From Shouchella patagoniensis (lineage in GTDB: Bacteria > Bacillota > Bacilli > Bacillales > Bacillaceae_D): a stretch of DNA of 64,000 nucleotides. The stretch is from contig NZ_KV917377.1 in NCBI RefSeq assembly GCF_002019705.1, positions 4,155,938-4,219,937 of the forward strand. Direction: 5' to 3'. This document shows, piece after piece, positions 38,844 to 48,216 of this stretch. Below the pieces are notes generated by a model, which ran no database searches, was not told the origin of the DNA, and saw only the letters and a program-made list of their open reading frames with translations. Each line of letters starts with the position of its first letter. Position 1 is the stretch's first letter. A program made the position numbers and the translations under genes.

Positions 38844-39383
38844 ATGAGTGAGAAAAGAAATGTGGTTTTATTTATTGCAACGAGTTTGGATGGGTATATT
38901 GCGACAGAAGAAGAACAATTAGATTGGTTGTTTGAAGTTGAGGGAGAAGGAGATAATGGCTTTTCTGCCTTTTACGAAACGATCGATACCGTTTTGATGG
39001 GAAGAAAGACGTATGATTGGATAAACAACGCAGACAATATGGATGAATTTCTATATAAGGATAAGAGAAGCGTTGTTTTCACACGATCGACATTGGAAGA
39101 TAATGACCATACACACTTTATCAATCAGAATATAGAAGGTTTTGTGAAACAAATAAAACAGGAAAAAGGGAAGAAAATCTGGTTAGTCGGTGGCGGTCAA
39201 CTCGTTTCTACCTTTTTGGAGAACAATTTACTTGATGAGGTCATTGTCACGGTTGCACCAAAAATCATTGGGAAGGGGATTCCACTCTTTCCTGAAGGGA
39301 CGTATAAACAAAACCTTTCGTTAGAAGGTGTGCAAACGTTTAATCAGTTTGTTGAGTTGCGTTATAAGGTCGATAAGAAATAG
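38844..39383 (+). CDS. Dihydrofolate reductase-like (RibD C-terminal type) protein
   Basis: About 179 residues: VLFIATSLDGYIATEEEQLD, VLMGRKTYDW and KIWLVGGGQLVSTFLENNLL, the pattern of YyaP/YwjB-type RibD_C reductases that use NADPH. AAGGGGTG precedes ATG 38844; a start at 38814 lies over the promoter. The physiological substrate is unknown. Confidence 0.88.
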   Translation: MSEKRNVVLFIATSLDGYIATEEEQLDWLFEVEGEGDNGFSAFYETIDTVLMGRKTYDWINNADNMDEFLYKDKRSVVFTRSTLEDNDHTHFINQNIEGFVKQIKQEKGKKIWLVGGGQLVSTFLENNLLDEVIVTVAPKIIGKGIPLFPEGTYKQNLSLEGVQTFNQFVELRYKVDKK

Positions 39384-39461
39384 GAAAGCTTTATCGTGCT
39401 AAGTGGTTAGGTTTGGGGTATTGTAAAAGAAGAAGCAAAAAAAGTAAGGAGGCATACCCTA

Positions 39462-39941
39462 ATGATTACAGCTACAGATAAAGAATACCTCAAACGAGCT
39501 GTTGGGCTAGCAAAAAAAGCGTTAGAAGCAGGCGATGAACCCTTTGGTTCTGTGCTCGTTTCAAACGATGGCGACGTCTTATATGAAGATCATAATCATG
39601 TATCAAGTGGAGATCAGACCCAGCATCCAGAGTTCGCCATTGCGAGATGGGCAGCGTTGTATTTAAAAAACGAGGAACGCTCCCAGGCGACGGTTTATAC
39701 GTCTGGAGAGCATTGCCCGATGTGTGCATCGGCACATGCATTCGTAGGGCTTGGACGAATCGTCTATGCCAGTTCGTCTAAGCAGCTTAGGCAATGGAAA
39801 CAAGAGTGGGGTGTTCAAGCAGGAAACGTAAAAGGATTAGCCATTCAAGACGTCGTACATCAGATTGAAGTAGATGGACCTGACGAAGAACTTTCAGAGC
39901 AAGTCCGACTTTTGCATGAACAAAAACATAAGAGTAAATAA
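39462..39941 (+). CDS. Nucleoside/cytidine deaminase-like protein
   Basis: 159 residues with the zinc deaminase layout: HPEFAIARWA (where HAE is usual, so the catalytic Glu is present after HP) and SGEHCPMCASA (where PCxxC is usual, giving the two Cys ligands). AAGGAGG precedes the ATG. Members of this subfamily with HPE are common in Bacillales. The base or nucleoside substrate is unknown. Confidence 0.85.
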   Translation: MITATDKEYLKRAVGLAKKALEAGDEPFGSVLVSNDGDVLYEDHNHVSSGDQTQHPEFAIARWAALYLKNEERSQATVYTSGEHCPMCASAHAFVGLGRIVYASSSKQLRQWKQEWGVQAGNVKGLAIQDVVHQIEVDGPDEELSEQVRLLHEQKHKSK

Positions 39942-39946
39942 TGCGT

Positions 39947-39981
39947 AAAACGAAGCGACATAAAGATGCGCTTCGTTTTTG
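39947..39981 (+). terminator. Terminator after the deaminase gene
   Basis: AAAACGAAGCG (39947-39957) and CGCTTCGTTTTT (39969-39980). Confidence 0.9.
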
Positions 39982-40187
39982 TTACGTCTTATAGGGTGCT
40001 TGAAATGGTTAAGCTTTGTTAGTGTCATTAGACGATTGTCTTTAGTTAGTCTCTACTTAAATTGTTTCGTCTGGGAAACTCTTTTACTATCCCCCAATAC
40101 CTTTTGGAATGCGAAAAAAGGTTGCTATAGACCCACTCGAAACCCGCTTGCTATAATCAAATCATTCGTTGTCAAGGGGTGTAGCAA

Positions 40188-41057
40188 GTGGAAGAAAGAT
40201 ATAGTGAACTTAGAGAAGGTGAGCGTGGAGCTGTTGTCAGCTTAGTTTCGTACATCATCCTTGCCATATTAAAATTAACCATTGGTATCTATGCTGGATC
40301 AGTCGCTTTGCGCGCTGACGGTTTTAATAATGTTACAGATATTATCGTATCCATTGCTGTTTTAATTGGGTTACGTGTTTCTCAAAAGCCACCAGATAAA
40401 AATCATCCCTACGGTCACTGGAAAGCAGAAACAGTGGCCGCTCTTATTGCGTCCTTCATCATTATGGTTGTCGGGATTCAAGTATTAATTGATGCTTTTG
40501 GCTCCTTTATCTCTGGGAGTGCCGAAGCGCCAGCCCCAATTGCTGCATGGGTTGGGGGGGTTGGTTTTGTGGTCATGTTCGGTGTTTATCTATACAACCG
40601 TCGACTCGCCAAACGAATTAAAAGCCAAGCGATCGATTCTGTCGCAAAAGATAACTTATCGGATGCATTAGTCAGTGCCGGCGCGACGATCGGAATTATC
40701 GGCGCACAATTTGGCATGCCTTGGCTTGATCCAATTTTGGCCGTTGTAGTCGGTTTTATTATCTGTCACACAGCCTGGGGGATTTTTAGAAGTTCTTCTT
40801 TATCCTTAACAGATGGCATCTCGAAAAAAGAGATTGATCAATTAAAAGAAACGATCTATCAAGTGGAAGAAGTCACCGCTGTCAAAAATGTAAAGGCCAG
40901 GTATTATGGCAGTAGTTTAATCGTTGATCTAGTAATTGAATTAAACAAATCTCTCACTCTAGAAGAAGTACACGATATTACCGACTTGGTTGAAGAACGT
41001 GTGAAAACGGAGCACCGAGCGATTGACGTTCACGTCCATGCAGAACCTGGTCATTAA
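40188..41057 (+). CDS. Cation diffusion facilitator, MneP/MneS-like manganese exporter
   Basis: 289 residues with six membrane helices. The metal site is formed by DGFNNVTDII in helix 2 and HPYGHWKAE beyond it, the pattern of Bacillus CDF manganese exporters. The C-terminal cytoplasmic dimer domain ends DVHVHAEPGH. It starts at GTG 40188 behind AAGGGG. By family it exports Mn(II), or another divalent metal, in exchange for protons. Confidence 0.88.
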   Translation: MEERYSELREGERGAVVSLVSYIILAILKLTIGIYAGSVALRADGFNNVTDIIVSIAVLIGLRVSQKPPDKNHPYGHWKAETVAALIASFIIMVVGIQVLIDAFGSFISGSAEAPAPIAAWVGGVGFVVMFGVYLYNRRLAKRIKSQAIDSVAKDNLSDALVSAGATIGIIGAQFGMPWLDPILAVVVGFIICHTAWGIFRSSSLSLTDGISKKEIDQLKETIYQVEEVTAVKNVKARYYGSSLIVDLVIELNKSLTLEEVHDITDLVEERVKTEHRAIDVHVHAEPGH

Positions 41058-41074
41058 GTATGATCGATCATTTG

Positions 41075-41117
41075 AAAAACCTGACTCTTCATGCCTTTAG
41101 GCAGAGTCGGGTTTTGT
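41075..41117 (+). terminator. Terminator after the CDF gene
   Basis: AAAACCTGACTC and GAGTCGGGTTTT pair around a loop that itself contains GCCT/AGGC, then T. Confidence 0.82.
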
Positions 41118-41131
41118 TGGTTAAAGTAGAC

Positions 41132-41680
41132 TTAGTCTGTGATACAATCATTAAGCTGTATGCGCCAAATCATATGATCATGCCCAGTACCCCAATAGTC
41201 TTTCAGCACAAAATGAGGGTCGCTAAATTTCTTAATCCATATGCTTTGCGCGCGATGATAGCCACTATCTAAATAGAATTCGGTGATCCCATTTTTTTGT
41301 AACGTAGCATAAACCGCTTGGAGCAATAAATTGCCTACGCCTTTCTTTTGAAAGTTAGGGTGCACAAATACGGTACCTATTTCGATTGGATTCTTGTCAG
41401 CATCGGTTGTCCATTTTTTGATGAGATCACTTACTGGGCCATATTCAATAGAGCCTATAATCGTGTCACCATAATAAGCAATCAAAAAATATCTTTTTTC
41501 ACCATTGCTTGCAAAATCACTTTCTAAATAGGTTCCCTTCGTTTCGATTTCATTCTTCATCTCATTTAATTTGTCGCCTATCCCTTCTTTCGTAAACGTA
41601 TCCGTGACCACTGTTTTAAAAAATTCGTTTACCTGTACACGGTCCTCTACTACTGGTCTTCGAATCTCTACGTGTAGCAT
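41132..41680 (-). CDS. GNAT N-acetyltransferase
   Basis: 182 residues with the acetyl-CoA motif TVFVHPNFQKKGVGNLLLQA and a C-terminal FYLDSGYHRAQSIWIKKFSD. GGAGGTGG precedes ATG 41680. The substrate is unknown. It lies next to another, unrelated GNAT gene on the same strand. Confidence 0.87.
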   Translation of the reverse strand: MLHVEIRRPVVEDRVQVNEFFKTVVTDTFTKEGIGDKLNEMKNEIETKGTYLESDFASNGEKRYFLIAYYGDTIIGSIEYGPVSDLIKKWTTDADKNPIEIGTVFVHPNFQKKGVGNLLLQAVYATLQKNGITEFYLDSGYHRAQSIWIKKFSDPHFVLKDYWGTGHDHMIWRIQLNDCITD

Positions 41681-41733
41681 TCAAACCACCTCCAACCATT
41701 CCTACATAAGAACGTGCACTTAGACGCTTAGTC

Positions 41734-42783
41734 TTAGGAAGAACGTATCTTTTTGGCGAACGCTTTCCATTCTGCCTTATCTTGAAACGAAGCAAATTCG
41801 TTATAGTTTAGAAGATCGTTCACAGGAACGCTCGGTTCCAGTGCAACAAGATCGTTAATGGTGAGCATGGACCTTTCCATGTTGTTTGATAACCCCCAAC
41901 ATCTCGCAGCTTGCCTATAATATTTTGGTTCAATTTTATTCATTTGTTCGTAGTGTATGGCCCATTCACTCCATTGTTCATGTGTTAAGTCAGTGACATT
42001 TTCAATTGGTGGGTATGGGGAGAATGAAAGATATTCTTTTCCTTTTTTGAATCCTATTTTCTCAGCTATTGTATAAGAACCGACATTTGTATCAACACAA
42101 TGCCAGCCAATTTCCTTCACTCCATTTAACATACTCGAATCGACAGTCGCAGCTAGAGCAATCGAACCTAATCCTCTTCTCCTAAAATCTTTGTGCGTGT
42201 GTATGCCTATTTCGATTTGATCCCCAACGATACAATCGACTAGACACCAGCAAACAATTTTATTGCCTTGTCTTATATACGCTCCTAAGCAGTAATCTTT
42301 CACTTCGTTCCTGTTTTTGAAAACAAACCATTCTTTTATTTTTTCACTATTTTCATACTGAATGTCATCTAACGTATCGACCTGTACGTATTCCAACGTG
42401 TATTGGTTATCCAAAGATGCGACATAGTTCTCAAAGCGAAGTTCCTCAAACTGATAGTATCTCCGCTTATATTTCTTAAGCGCTCGATTACAATGAATGT
42501 CATTGATTTTCTCTTCCCAATCGCTCGTATCACATGTAATTGGATCATAGAAGTCTAATAGTTTTTTTACTCCTTCATTAAACTTCTTATTGTTTGAATC
42601 ACCCGCAACAACATTACATTCGGGTGTCATGATCAACGTTGAAGACGGTTCTTCAACATGATCAACATAAATCTCACCTGGGGTATTTCCTGTAATAACG
42701 GCAGCAATCGATAACTCATGATTTGTATGCTTAATCAACTTTGACACTTTACCAAAATCACGTGGGTCTAATTGATGAATCAA
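41734..42783 (-). CDS. ZmaR-like GNAT acetyltransferase (GNAT_acetyltran type)
   Basis: 349 residues: an N-terminal domain with NTPGEIYVDHVEEPSSTLIM and a GNAT core with EIGIHTHKDFRRRGLGSIAL and HCVDTNVGSYTIAEKIGFKK. This architecture is that of the zwittermicin-resistance-like GNAT family (PF12746). The C-terminal tail of about 80 residues (YYRQAARCWGLSNNMERSML) is an extra TPR-like piece. It starts at TTG 42783 behind GGAG. The substrate is unknown. Confidence 0.82.
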   Translation of the reverse strand: MIHQLDPRDFGKVSKLIKHTNHELSIAAVITGNTPGEIYVDHVEEPSSTLIMTPECNVVAGDSNNKKFNEGVKKLLDFYDPITCDTSDWEEKINDIHCNRALKKYKRRYYQFEELRFENYVASLDNQYTLEYVQVDTLDDIQYENSEKIKEWFVFKNRNEVKDYCLGAYIRQGNKIVCWCLVDCIVGDQIEIGIHTHKDFRRRGLGSIALAATVDSSMLNGVKEIGWHCVDTNVGSYTIAEKIGFKKGKEYLSFSPYPPIENVTDLTHEQWSEWAIHYEQMNKIEPKYYRQAARCWGLSNNMERSMLTINDLVALEPSVPVNDLLNYNEFASFQDKAEWKAFAKKIRSS

Positions 42784-43062
42784 CTAACCAGCTCCTAATC
42801 TATTTTTTTACATCTAATACATTTCGATCTACGCGTACAATAAACCTGCATAGATTGGTCTCTAGAAAAAATTGTGTGAGTGATAAGCAGAACGTTTTTC
42901 AGGTAGAGATGACGAGGGGACAGTGGATCATGAGCGAAGGAAAAATGAAAGGAACCAATGGAGAAATAGGGTGGTTGAACGGATGGTGAAAGAACATGTT
43001 TATGATTTGTTTCAAAAGGTATAGCTATCATAGTCAATCAGTTAGTGGACAGGAGGTGCAAA

Positions 43063-43254
43063 ATGAGGAAAATCATAACAAATGCAATTATGGCGAGTGT
43101 GGTTGTTGCTTTAATAACCGCATTATTCAGTTTTTTGATACGTGGAACGCTTAACTGGATAGATGTATTAAACTCTGTCCTTGGAACATTTATCATTTGG
43201 GCAGTGTTGTTCCCTCTAGTTAATAAACATTGGAGAGGTCAAATGGAAGAGTAA
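43063..43254 (+). CDS. Small membrane protein
   Basis: 63 residues with two membrane helices (IMASVVVALITALFSFLI and VLNSVLGTFIIWAVLFPLV). CAGGAGGTG precedes ATG 43063. It lies directly before another small membrane gene. The family is not recognised. Confidence 0.65.
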   Translation: MRKIITNAIMASVVVALITALFSFLIRGTLNWIDVLNSVLGTFIIWAVLFPLVNKHWRGQMEE

Positions 43255-43269
43255 TGGCGGGGGTGTAAC

Positions 43270-43520
43270 ATGTTAAGAATGGGAATGATTTTCTGTATTC
43301 CTCTTATGTTTTGGTATGTGATTGAACGGTTTATTTTTTCAATCACAGGCTGGGGGGAACCCGTGTTTTTTTATACTTCGGACTGTTATTCCTTGTCGCT
43401 ACAGTAATGGCTTTAAAAGACAATCCAACAAGAGAAGTCAAAATACAGTCAGCTGTAGTCCTGCTACTTTTAGTTGTACCGGGGTTATTTCTAGGCATTC
43501 GAAATTTACTGAACGGATAA
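43270..43520 (+). pseudogene. Small membrane protein gene with a one-base frameshift
   Basis: ATG 43270 (GGGGGTG upstream) encodes MLRMGMIFCIPLMFWYVIER and FIFSITGWGEPVFF, then leaves frame. The next frame continues YFGLLFLVATVMALKDNPTR and ends PGLFLGIRNLLNG. One more T in the T7 run 43366-43372 restores a protein of about 83 residues with three membrane helices. The 251-base span fits one missing base. It is a fresh pseudogene or a sequencing error. Confidence 0.7.
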
Positions 43521-43711
43521 GCTGTTCGCAAAAGCGGATGGTTTTTTCCTCCTAAAGGAGACGGACAGGAAGAACAATAAGGCTTAAACACAAATCCAGC
43601 CCTTTTCCTAATTATTAATGAAAAACCCCTTTATTTTTAAAGCAATTAAAGATAGGATTTATTTATACATAGGGAACCGTTTAATGAGATTAGGGGAAAA
43701 AGGAGAACGAG

Positions 43712-44887
43712 ATGAACAACATTAAGAATTTAATAGAAATCTTCATTGTCTCTACTCGGTTAGGACTTACTTCTTTTGGTGGACCAGTGGCTCACTTAGG
43801 TTATTTCCATGCAGAATATGTTCAAAAGAGAAAGTGGATGAATGAAAGGGGTTATGCGGATTTAGTTGCGTTAAGTCAGTTTTTACCGGGGCCTGCGAGT
43901 AGCCAAGTTGGAATTGGGATTGGTGTTATGCGAGGCGGCATTTTAGGAGGGATTGTTTCATTTATTGGGTTTACCATGCCTTCTGTCCTTGCTTTAATTC
44001 TGTTTGCGTATGTAGCTCAACAAGTTGGTGTGGCAGATTCCGGTATCATTCAAGGGTTAAAAATCGTTGCTGTTGCGATTGTTGCACATGCGATTCTTGG
44101 TATGGCAAAAAACTTGACACCCGATCTTGCAAGAAAAACAATCGCTTTATTTGCATTAGTCGCCACATTGCTTATCCCTCATTTCGCATCACAAATAGGG
44201 GTCATACTAGTGGCGGGCGTGCTGGGTTTTATCCTTTTTGGAAATCATAAAGATCATGAAGCCGAACCGATAAAAATGCCTATCTCAAAAAGAGTTGGCA
44301 CTCTGTTTCTAACGCTTTTTGTTGCTTTATTAATTGGTCTGCCCATTTTAAGTAGTTTCAGTTCATCTACATGGGTTGACATCATTGATCGCTTTTATCG
44401 AGCTGGCTCATTTGTGTTTGGTGGTGGCCATGTTGTCCTCCCTTTATTGGAGCGAGAGTTTGTTCCTACTGGTTTGATCAGTGCAGAGTCATTTTTAGCT
44501 GGCTACGGCGCGGCTCAAGCGGTACCAGGACCATTATTCACTTTTGCTTCCTATATCGGAGCCGATATCGGCGGTTGGGTTGGCGGTGTCGTTGCGACCA
44601 TCGCGATTTTCTTACCAGCAATCCTTCTGATCATTGGGGTTTTCCCATTTTGGCATTCCTTACGAAAGAAAAGGAAAATAAATGGTGCGTTTCTAGCCGT
44701 AAATGCTGCGGTCGTTGGCCTATTAATCTCCGCATTTTATCAACCGATTTGGACCAGTGCAATCCTTTCTCCATACGATTTTTCTTTAGCAGCAATTTTG
44801 TTTTTTATGTTGGTTTATTTAAAACTGCCTCCTTGGAGCATTGTACTCGTTGGTGCGTTAGGGGGAGTATTCATTCACTCGTTATAA
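43712..44887 (+). CDS. chrA: Chromate transporter ChrA (two-domain CHR)
   Basis: 391 residues with two CHR halves. The first has LGLTSFGGPVAHLGYFHAEY and FLPGPASSQVGIGIG; the second has YRAGSFVFGGGHVVLPLLER and YGAAQAVPGPLFTFASYIGA. About ten membrane helices. AAAAGGAGAACG precedes the ATG. Long-chain ChrA proteins export chromate, though many chromosomal members act on other anions. Confidence 0.93.
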   Translation: MNNIKNLIEIFIVSTRLGLTSFGGPVAHLGYFHAEYVQKRKWMNERGYADLVALSQFLPGPASSQVGIGIGVMRGGILGGIVSFIGFTMPSVLALILFAYVAQQVGVADSGIIQGLKIVAVAIVAHAILGMAKNLTPDLARKTIALFALVATLLIPHFASQIGVILVAGVLGFILFGNHKDHEAEPIKMPISKRVGTLFLTLFVALLIGLPILSSFSSSTWVDIIDRFYRAGSFVFGGGHVVLPLLEREFVPTGLISAESFLAGYGAAQAVPGPLFTFASYIGADIGGWVGGVVATIAIFLPAILLIIGVFPFWHSLRKKRKINGAFLAVNAAVVGLLISAFYQPIWTSAILSPYDFSLAAILFFMLVYLKLPPWSIVLVGALGGVFIHSL

Positions 44888-44927
44888 TGTGGTGAATTCG
44901 CTTGATGAAACCTATTTCCAAAAAAAT

Positions 44928-44966
44928 AAAGAGACCAATTCCATCAACTGGGATTGGCTTTTTTCG
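44928..44966 (+). terminator. Terminator after chrA
   Basis: GACCAATTCC and GGGATTGGCT pair around ATCAACT, followed by TTTTTT. Confidence 0.82.
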
Positions 44967-45145
44967 TTCGCCTGATGGAGAAAATGAAAGCAATAGACGA
45001 TTGATCCAAAGGAACTGGGCGTAATGAAAAATATAACTGGTTATAAATGCTTGGTAGCTATTAACAATTTGCGAAGTTCCAGATAAAATTTAAGTAGTAT
45101 AAGTCATTTGACACAGTCATCAGCCAAATAAGAGGAGATGATTTG

Positions 45146-45409
45146 ATGAAAGTAAGACGATACTACCATGATCCGAATCAACTAATGATTGATTTAAGGA
45201 AAGAAAAAGGGTTGACCCAACAAGAACTGGCAAACAGATTGAGTGTTAGCCAAACAATGGTTGCGGAAGTTGAAGCGGGCAGGAAACAATTCACCGAAGA
45301 AAAGCAAGCATTCACAGCCTTTATCTTAGGCGCCACAGCAAAAGAGTTGTTCCCAGAAAGAATCGATCGCAGAAGAGCACACTTCAAGAAAAAATATCAA
45401 AATAATTAG
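45146..45409 (+). CDS. XRE-family helix-turn-helix protein
   Basis: 87 residues: LRKEKGLTQQELANRLSVSQ followed by TMVAEVEAGRKQFTEEK, a single HTH domain with a basic tail. GAGGAGATG precedes ATG 45146. It is the first gene of a phage- or plasmid-like replication module, and likely its regulator. Confidence 0.85.
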   Translation: MKVRRYYHDPNQLMIDLRKEKGLTQQELANRLSVSQTMVAEVEAGRKQFTEEKQAFTAFILGATAKELFPERIDRRRAHFKKKYQNN

Positions 45410-45448
45410 ATAAAAAGAATTTGTATGGATGAAGGAGACGAGGATGCC

Positions 45449-46351
45449 ATGAATTTTATGACCATTTACATGATCTATGAAACGTATGAACGCCAAGACC
45501 TATTCCCTAGACATACGCTGGCATTATGGAGAGCGCTGTTATTTGTTGCGGCGAATCGAGAAGGGTTGCAGTTTACGCTCGTTAACGTTGATTTAATGAA
45601 AGAAGCTGGATTGAAGAAAGATTTGTTTTTTGCTGCGCGAAAGGAACTTGAAGAGAAGGGTTATCTGCTTGTCGAAAGTGTGCGTGGCAGTCGCTATGCC
45701 ACGTACACACTTTTAGATGGATCATCTAAAAAAGCAACAAAAGCTGTCGGCAAACCCGTCGCTCAACCTGTCGGCAAACCTGTCGGCGAAAAGGGTACGG
45801 AAATGCAGGTGAAGGCTGATGTACCAACGGATAAAGTTGTCGACAAACCTGTCTGTGAACCTGTCGATAAACCTGTCGAGCTTTTGTCCTCACACGCGTC
45901 GCGTACGCATGCGGGGGAGAAAGGGTTTGATTCTAAGTCTTTAAAAGCTTTTAAAACCAAAGATCAAAACCTTGCTACTACTACTCGCGGCGCGGCGATT
46001 CTTGCTCATGCTGAATGTGTGGGCTTTCGGCTCATAAGTGGGAGGATGGTACATGGACTTGAGGAATGGTTAAAGCGAAATTCGTTTCCAGAGAGCTTAT
46101 TAATGGCGAAACGGGCGCTTGATTTGGCAAGTGATGCGAATGCCTTTAACTGGAATTACGTCCAAACGCTTTTGATCACGTGGGAGAAGAAGCAATTTAC
46201 AACGGTTGCTCAGACGATTAAAGAACGGGAAGAGTGGTTTAAACAACGTGCGTATCAGGCAAAAAAACAAGCAACTATGCGGAAAGGGGATCAAGATGAT
46301 GAATCCGGCAAGAGAACATTTTTCGAACAGCATCCATTTGCAGACTTCTGA
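45449..46351 (+). CDS. DnaD-like replication initiator with internal iterons
   Basis: About 300 residues. The N-terminal winged helix (HTLALWRALLFVAANREGLQ) is followed by a Lys-Pro-Val-rich linker (repeating KPVGKPV, residues about 95-150) and a C-terminal DnaD-type domain (GLEEWLKRNSFPESLLMAKR, FNWNYVQTLLITWEKKQF). ATG 45449 with GGAGACGAGG is preferred over 45425. The linker is encoded by two tandem clusters of 12-bp repeats that look like iterons. It overlaps the downstream DnaC-like gene by 56 bases. The family loads the primosome at a phage or plasmid origin. Confidence 0.85.
   Translation: MNFMTIYMIYETYERQDLFPRHTLALWRALLFVAANREGLQFTLVNVDLMKEAGLKKDLFFAARKELEEKGYLLVESVRGSRYATYTLLDGSSKKATKAVGKPVAQPVGKPVGEKGTEMQVKADVPTDKVVDKPVCEPVDKPVELLSSHASRTHAGEKGFDSKSLKAFKTKDQNLATTTRGAAILAHAECVGFRLISGRMVHGLEEWLKRNSFPESLLMAKRALDLASDANAFNWNYVQTLLITWEKKQFTTVAQTIKEREEWFKQRAYQAKKQATMRKGDQDDESGKRTFFEQHPFADF
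45745..45885 (+). repeat. Two clusters of four 12-bp iterons (candidate origin)
   Basis: 45745-45792 and 45838-45885 each hold four head-to-tail 12-mers, consensus TGTCGRCAAACC: for example TGTCGGCAAACC at 45745 and 45769, TGTCGACAAACC at 45838, TGTCGATAAACC at 45862. They are inside the DnaD-like gene, where phage origins recognised by their own initiator are often found. Confidence 0.72.
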
Positions 46352-47147
46352 AGACAATGTGGTCAGTCGGTATACGTGTGAAGGGTGTGAACAAAATGTC
46401 ACTGTTTACAATGTGGAAGCGTACCAAGGACCAAACAAAGGGACTTTTCGTCCTATTCCCTATGGATGCAAGTGTGAAGACCTAGAACTAGGTCGGCTTG
46501 TCTTACGGCGACAGCGAGAGATTCTTGCAAAACAGCGGAAGGAGCTTTTCGACCACCATAGCCTCGTCAACAGCGACTTATTAAAGGCTTCCCTTGATTC
46601 GTATGAGCCCACAACAGAACAACAAACGCTCGCACTCCAAATGTGTCGCCATTATGCGTTTACCTTTTCAATGGACAAGCCGCTTAATCTCCTTTTCAAA
46701 GGGGGCTGTGGAGTGGGCAAAAGCCATCTCGCTATGGGCATTATGAAAGCGTTATTTCGAAAGCGGTTAAACGGGATTTTTATTACAGTGCCCCAGTTGC
46801 TCACGTATTTAAAGCATACGTTTCACGATAAGAAAGTGAGTGAGTACGAATTGATCCAGCGCCTGAAAAATGTGGATTGCCTTGTGCTTGATGATATTGG
46901 CGCTGAGTATACCCGTAACGACCGAGAAAATTGGGCTGTCAGCAAAGTGTTTGAATTAATTGATGCCAGACTTGGCAAACCAATGATTTATACAACGAAC
47001 TTATCAAGCAGGCAATTATACGACCGGCTCGGAAAAAGGAACCATTCCCGTCTTTTGTACAACACAAAACTGATCCGCGTAGACGGAGTCGATTTTCGGG
47101 CCAATGATTTTAATAGGAGGAACGCAGATGAAGAAAGTTATGATTGA
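46296..47147 (+). CDS. DnaC-like helicase loader (AAA+ ATPase)
   Basis: About 283 residues. An N-terminal Cys cluster (YTCEGCEQNVTVYN and YGCKCEDLE) could bind zinc. The AAA+ core has Walker A FKGGCGVGKSH, Walker B CLVLDDIGAE and sensor 1 IYTTNLSSRQL. ATG 46296 follows AAAGGGGA and lies inside the previous gene. With the DnaD-like protein it forms a phage-type helicase loading pair. The amidase gene overlaps its end by 20 bases. Confidence 0.92.
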   Translation: MMNPAREHFSNSIHLQTSEDNVVSRYTCEGCEQNVTVYNVEAYQGPNKGTFRPIPYGCKCEDLELGRLVLRRQREILAKQRKELFDHHSLVNSDLLKASLDSYEPTTEQQTLALQMCRHYAFTFSMDKPLNLLFKGGCGVGKSHLAMGIMKALFRKRLNGIFITVPQLLTYLKHTFHDKKVSEYELIQRLKNVDCLVLDDIGAEYTRNDRENWAVSKVFELIDARLGKPMIYTTNLSSRQLYDRLGKRNHSRLLYNTKLIRVDGVDFRANDFNRRNADEESYD

Positions 47148-47805
47148 CGCAGGACATGGAGGAAGTGATCCAGGTGCAGTTGGGCACGGGATGCAAGAAA
47201 AAAGCTTGGTCCTGATGATCGCGAAAGGGATTGAAGCAGAACTATCAGCATATCAAGTTGAAGTGAAACTAACACGCGCGACGGACCGGATTGTCTCGCT
47301 CACGGACCGAGCCCGGCAAGCAAACACGTGGGGAGCGGACTTGTTTGTTTCGATTCACATCAATGCAGGTGGAGGGACAGGCTTTGAGTCTTTTACACAT
47401 CCAAGCGCTGGTCGAACAACAAAAACGATGCAACAAACCATTCATCAAGCGATCATAAAGCAACTAAACGTGCGAGATCGAGGTCAAAAAACAGCGAATT
47501 TCGCCGTTCTAAGAGAAACAGAGATGCCTGCCGTCTTAACCGAAAGTCTGTTTATCGATCATGTGCAAGACGCAAAGCTGTTGAAAAAACGCAGCACGAT
47601 TGAAGCAATTGTGGCTGGTCACCGTGAAGGCATCGTCAACGCTCTCGCACTCTCGAAAAAACATAAGCTATCTGTGCATGATCAACTGTATCGCGTCATT
47701 GTCGATAACAAACAAGTAGGTGCCTATACAGAAGCGAAAAACGCTGCCAAACAAGTTGAAGCTCACTTTGGTCGCGCGAAATCGATTCGATTGGAGCGTG
47801 TGTAA
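47128..47805 (+). CDS. N-acetylmuramoyl-L-alanine amidase (Amidase_3)
   Basis: 225 residues. The zinc amidase domain has DAGHGGSDPGAVG (His ligand), the Glu in MQEKSLVLMIAK, FVSIHINAGGGTGFES (second His) and LTESLFIDH (catalytic Glu). A short C-terminal SPOR-like piece (YRVIVDNKQVGAYTEAKNAA) follows. AGGAGGAACG precedes ATG 47128. No signal peptide is visible, so release would need a holin or lysis, as for phage endolysins. Confidence 0.9.
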   Translation: MKKVMIDAGHGGSDPGAVGHGMQEKSLVLMIAKGIEAELSAYQVEVKLTRATDRIVSLTDRARQANTWGADLFVSIHINAGGGTGFESFTHPSAGRTTKTMQQTIHQAIIKQLNVRDRGQKTANFAVLRETEMPAVLTESLFIDHVQDAKLLKKRSTIEAIVAGHREGIVNALALSKKHKLSVHDQLYRVIVDNKQVGAYTEAKNAAKQVEAHFGRAKSIRLERV

Positions 47806-47806
47806 G

Positions 47807-48106
47807 ATGGGAACTTCAGTTTTAACTGGCTGCGTTAAAAAGATTAATATTATTAACCGTACAGGTAGAGAGCGCTGGCACCAAGAAATCCAAATTCTCG
47901 TCTCTGACATCGAAATGAATAACGACAACTTAATTGAAGTTCGCCGCTTCCGCCCGGACGAAATCGTCGAGATCCAGTTGCGCTCTGCCCAGTTATCGCT
48001 GTTCGACAAACCAGAAGACGAAGCCTCCACAGAGAATGACGTCGAAGAACTATGCATCGAAAACGGAGGAGACAACCCTAAGATTGAAAAGGAATTTCGT
48101 TTCTAA
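47807..48106 (+). CDS. Small phage-module protein of unknown function
   Basis: 99 residues starting MGTSVLTGCVKKINIINRTG; it contains VRRFRPDEIVEIQLRSAQLS and an acidic tail. ATG 47807 lies 1 base past the amidase stop with GGAGCG upstream inside the amidase gene. The family is not recognised. Confidence 0.6.
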   Translation: MGTSVLTGCVKKINIINRTGRERWHQEIQILVSDIEMNNDNLIEVRRFRPDEIVEIQLRSAQLSLFDKPEDEASTENDVEELCIENGGDNPKIEKEFRF

Positions 48107-48216
48107 CAACGTATCGGTTATAAAGAGCGAATAATGGTTATATTCATTTAATTTTTGATACAAGCAAGAAAGTCAGATGCTACTCTTACTCTATCAACAG
48201 GAAAGGAGGAACCCCA

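Noticed and set aside
39979-40245. 88-codon frame before the CDF gene
   Set aside because: No RBS, overlaps the CDF start in another frame, and no family resemblance.
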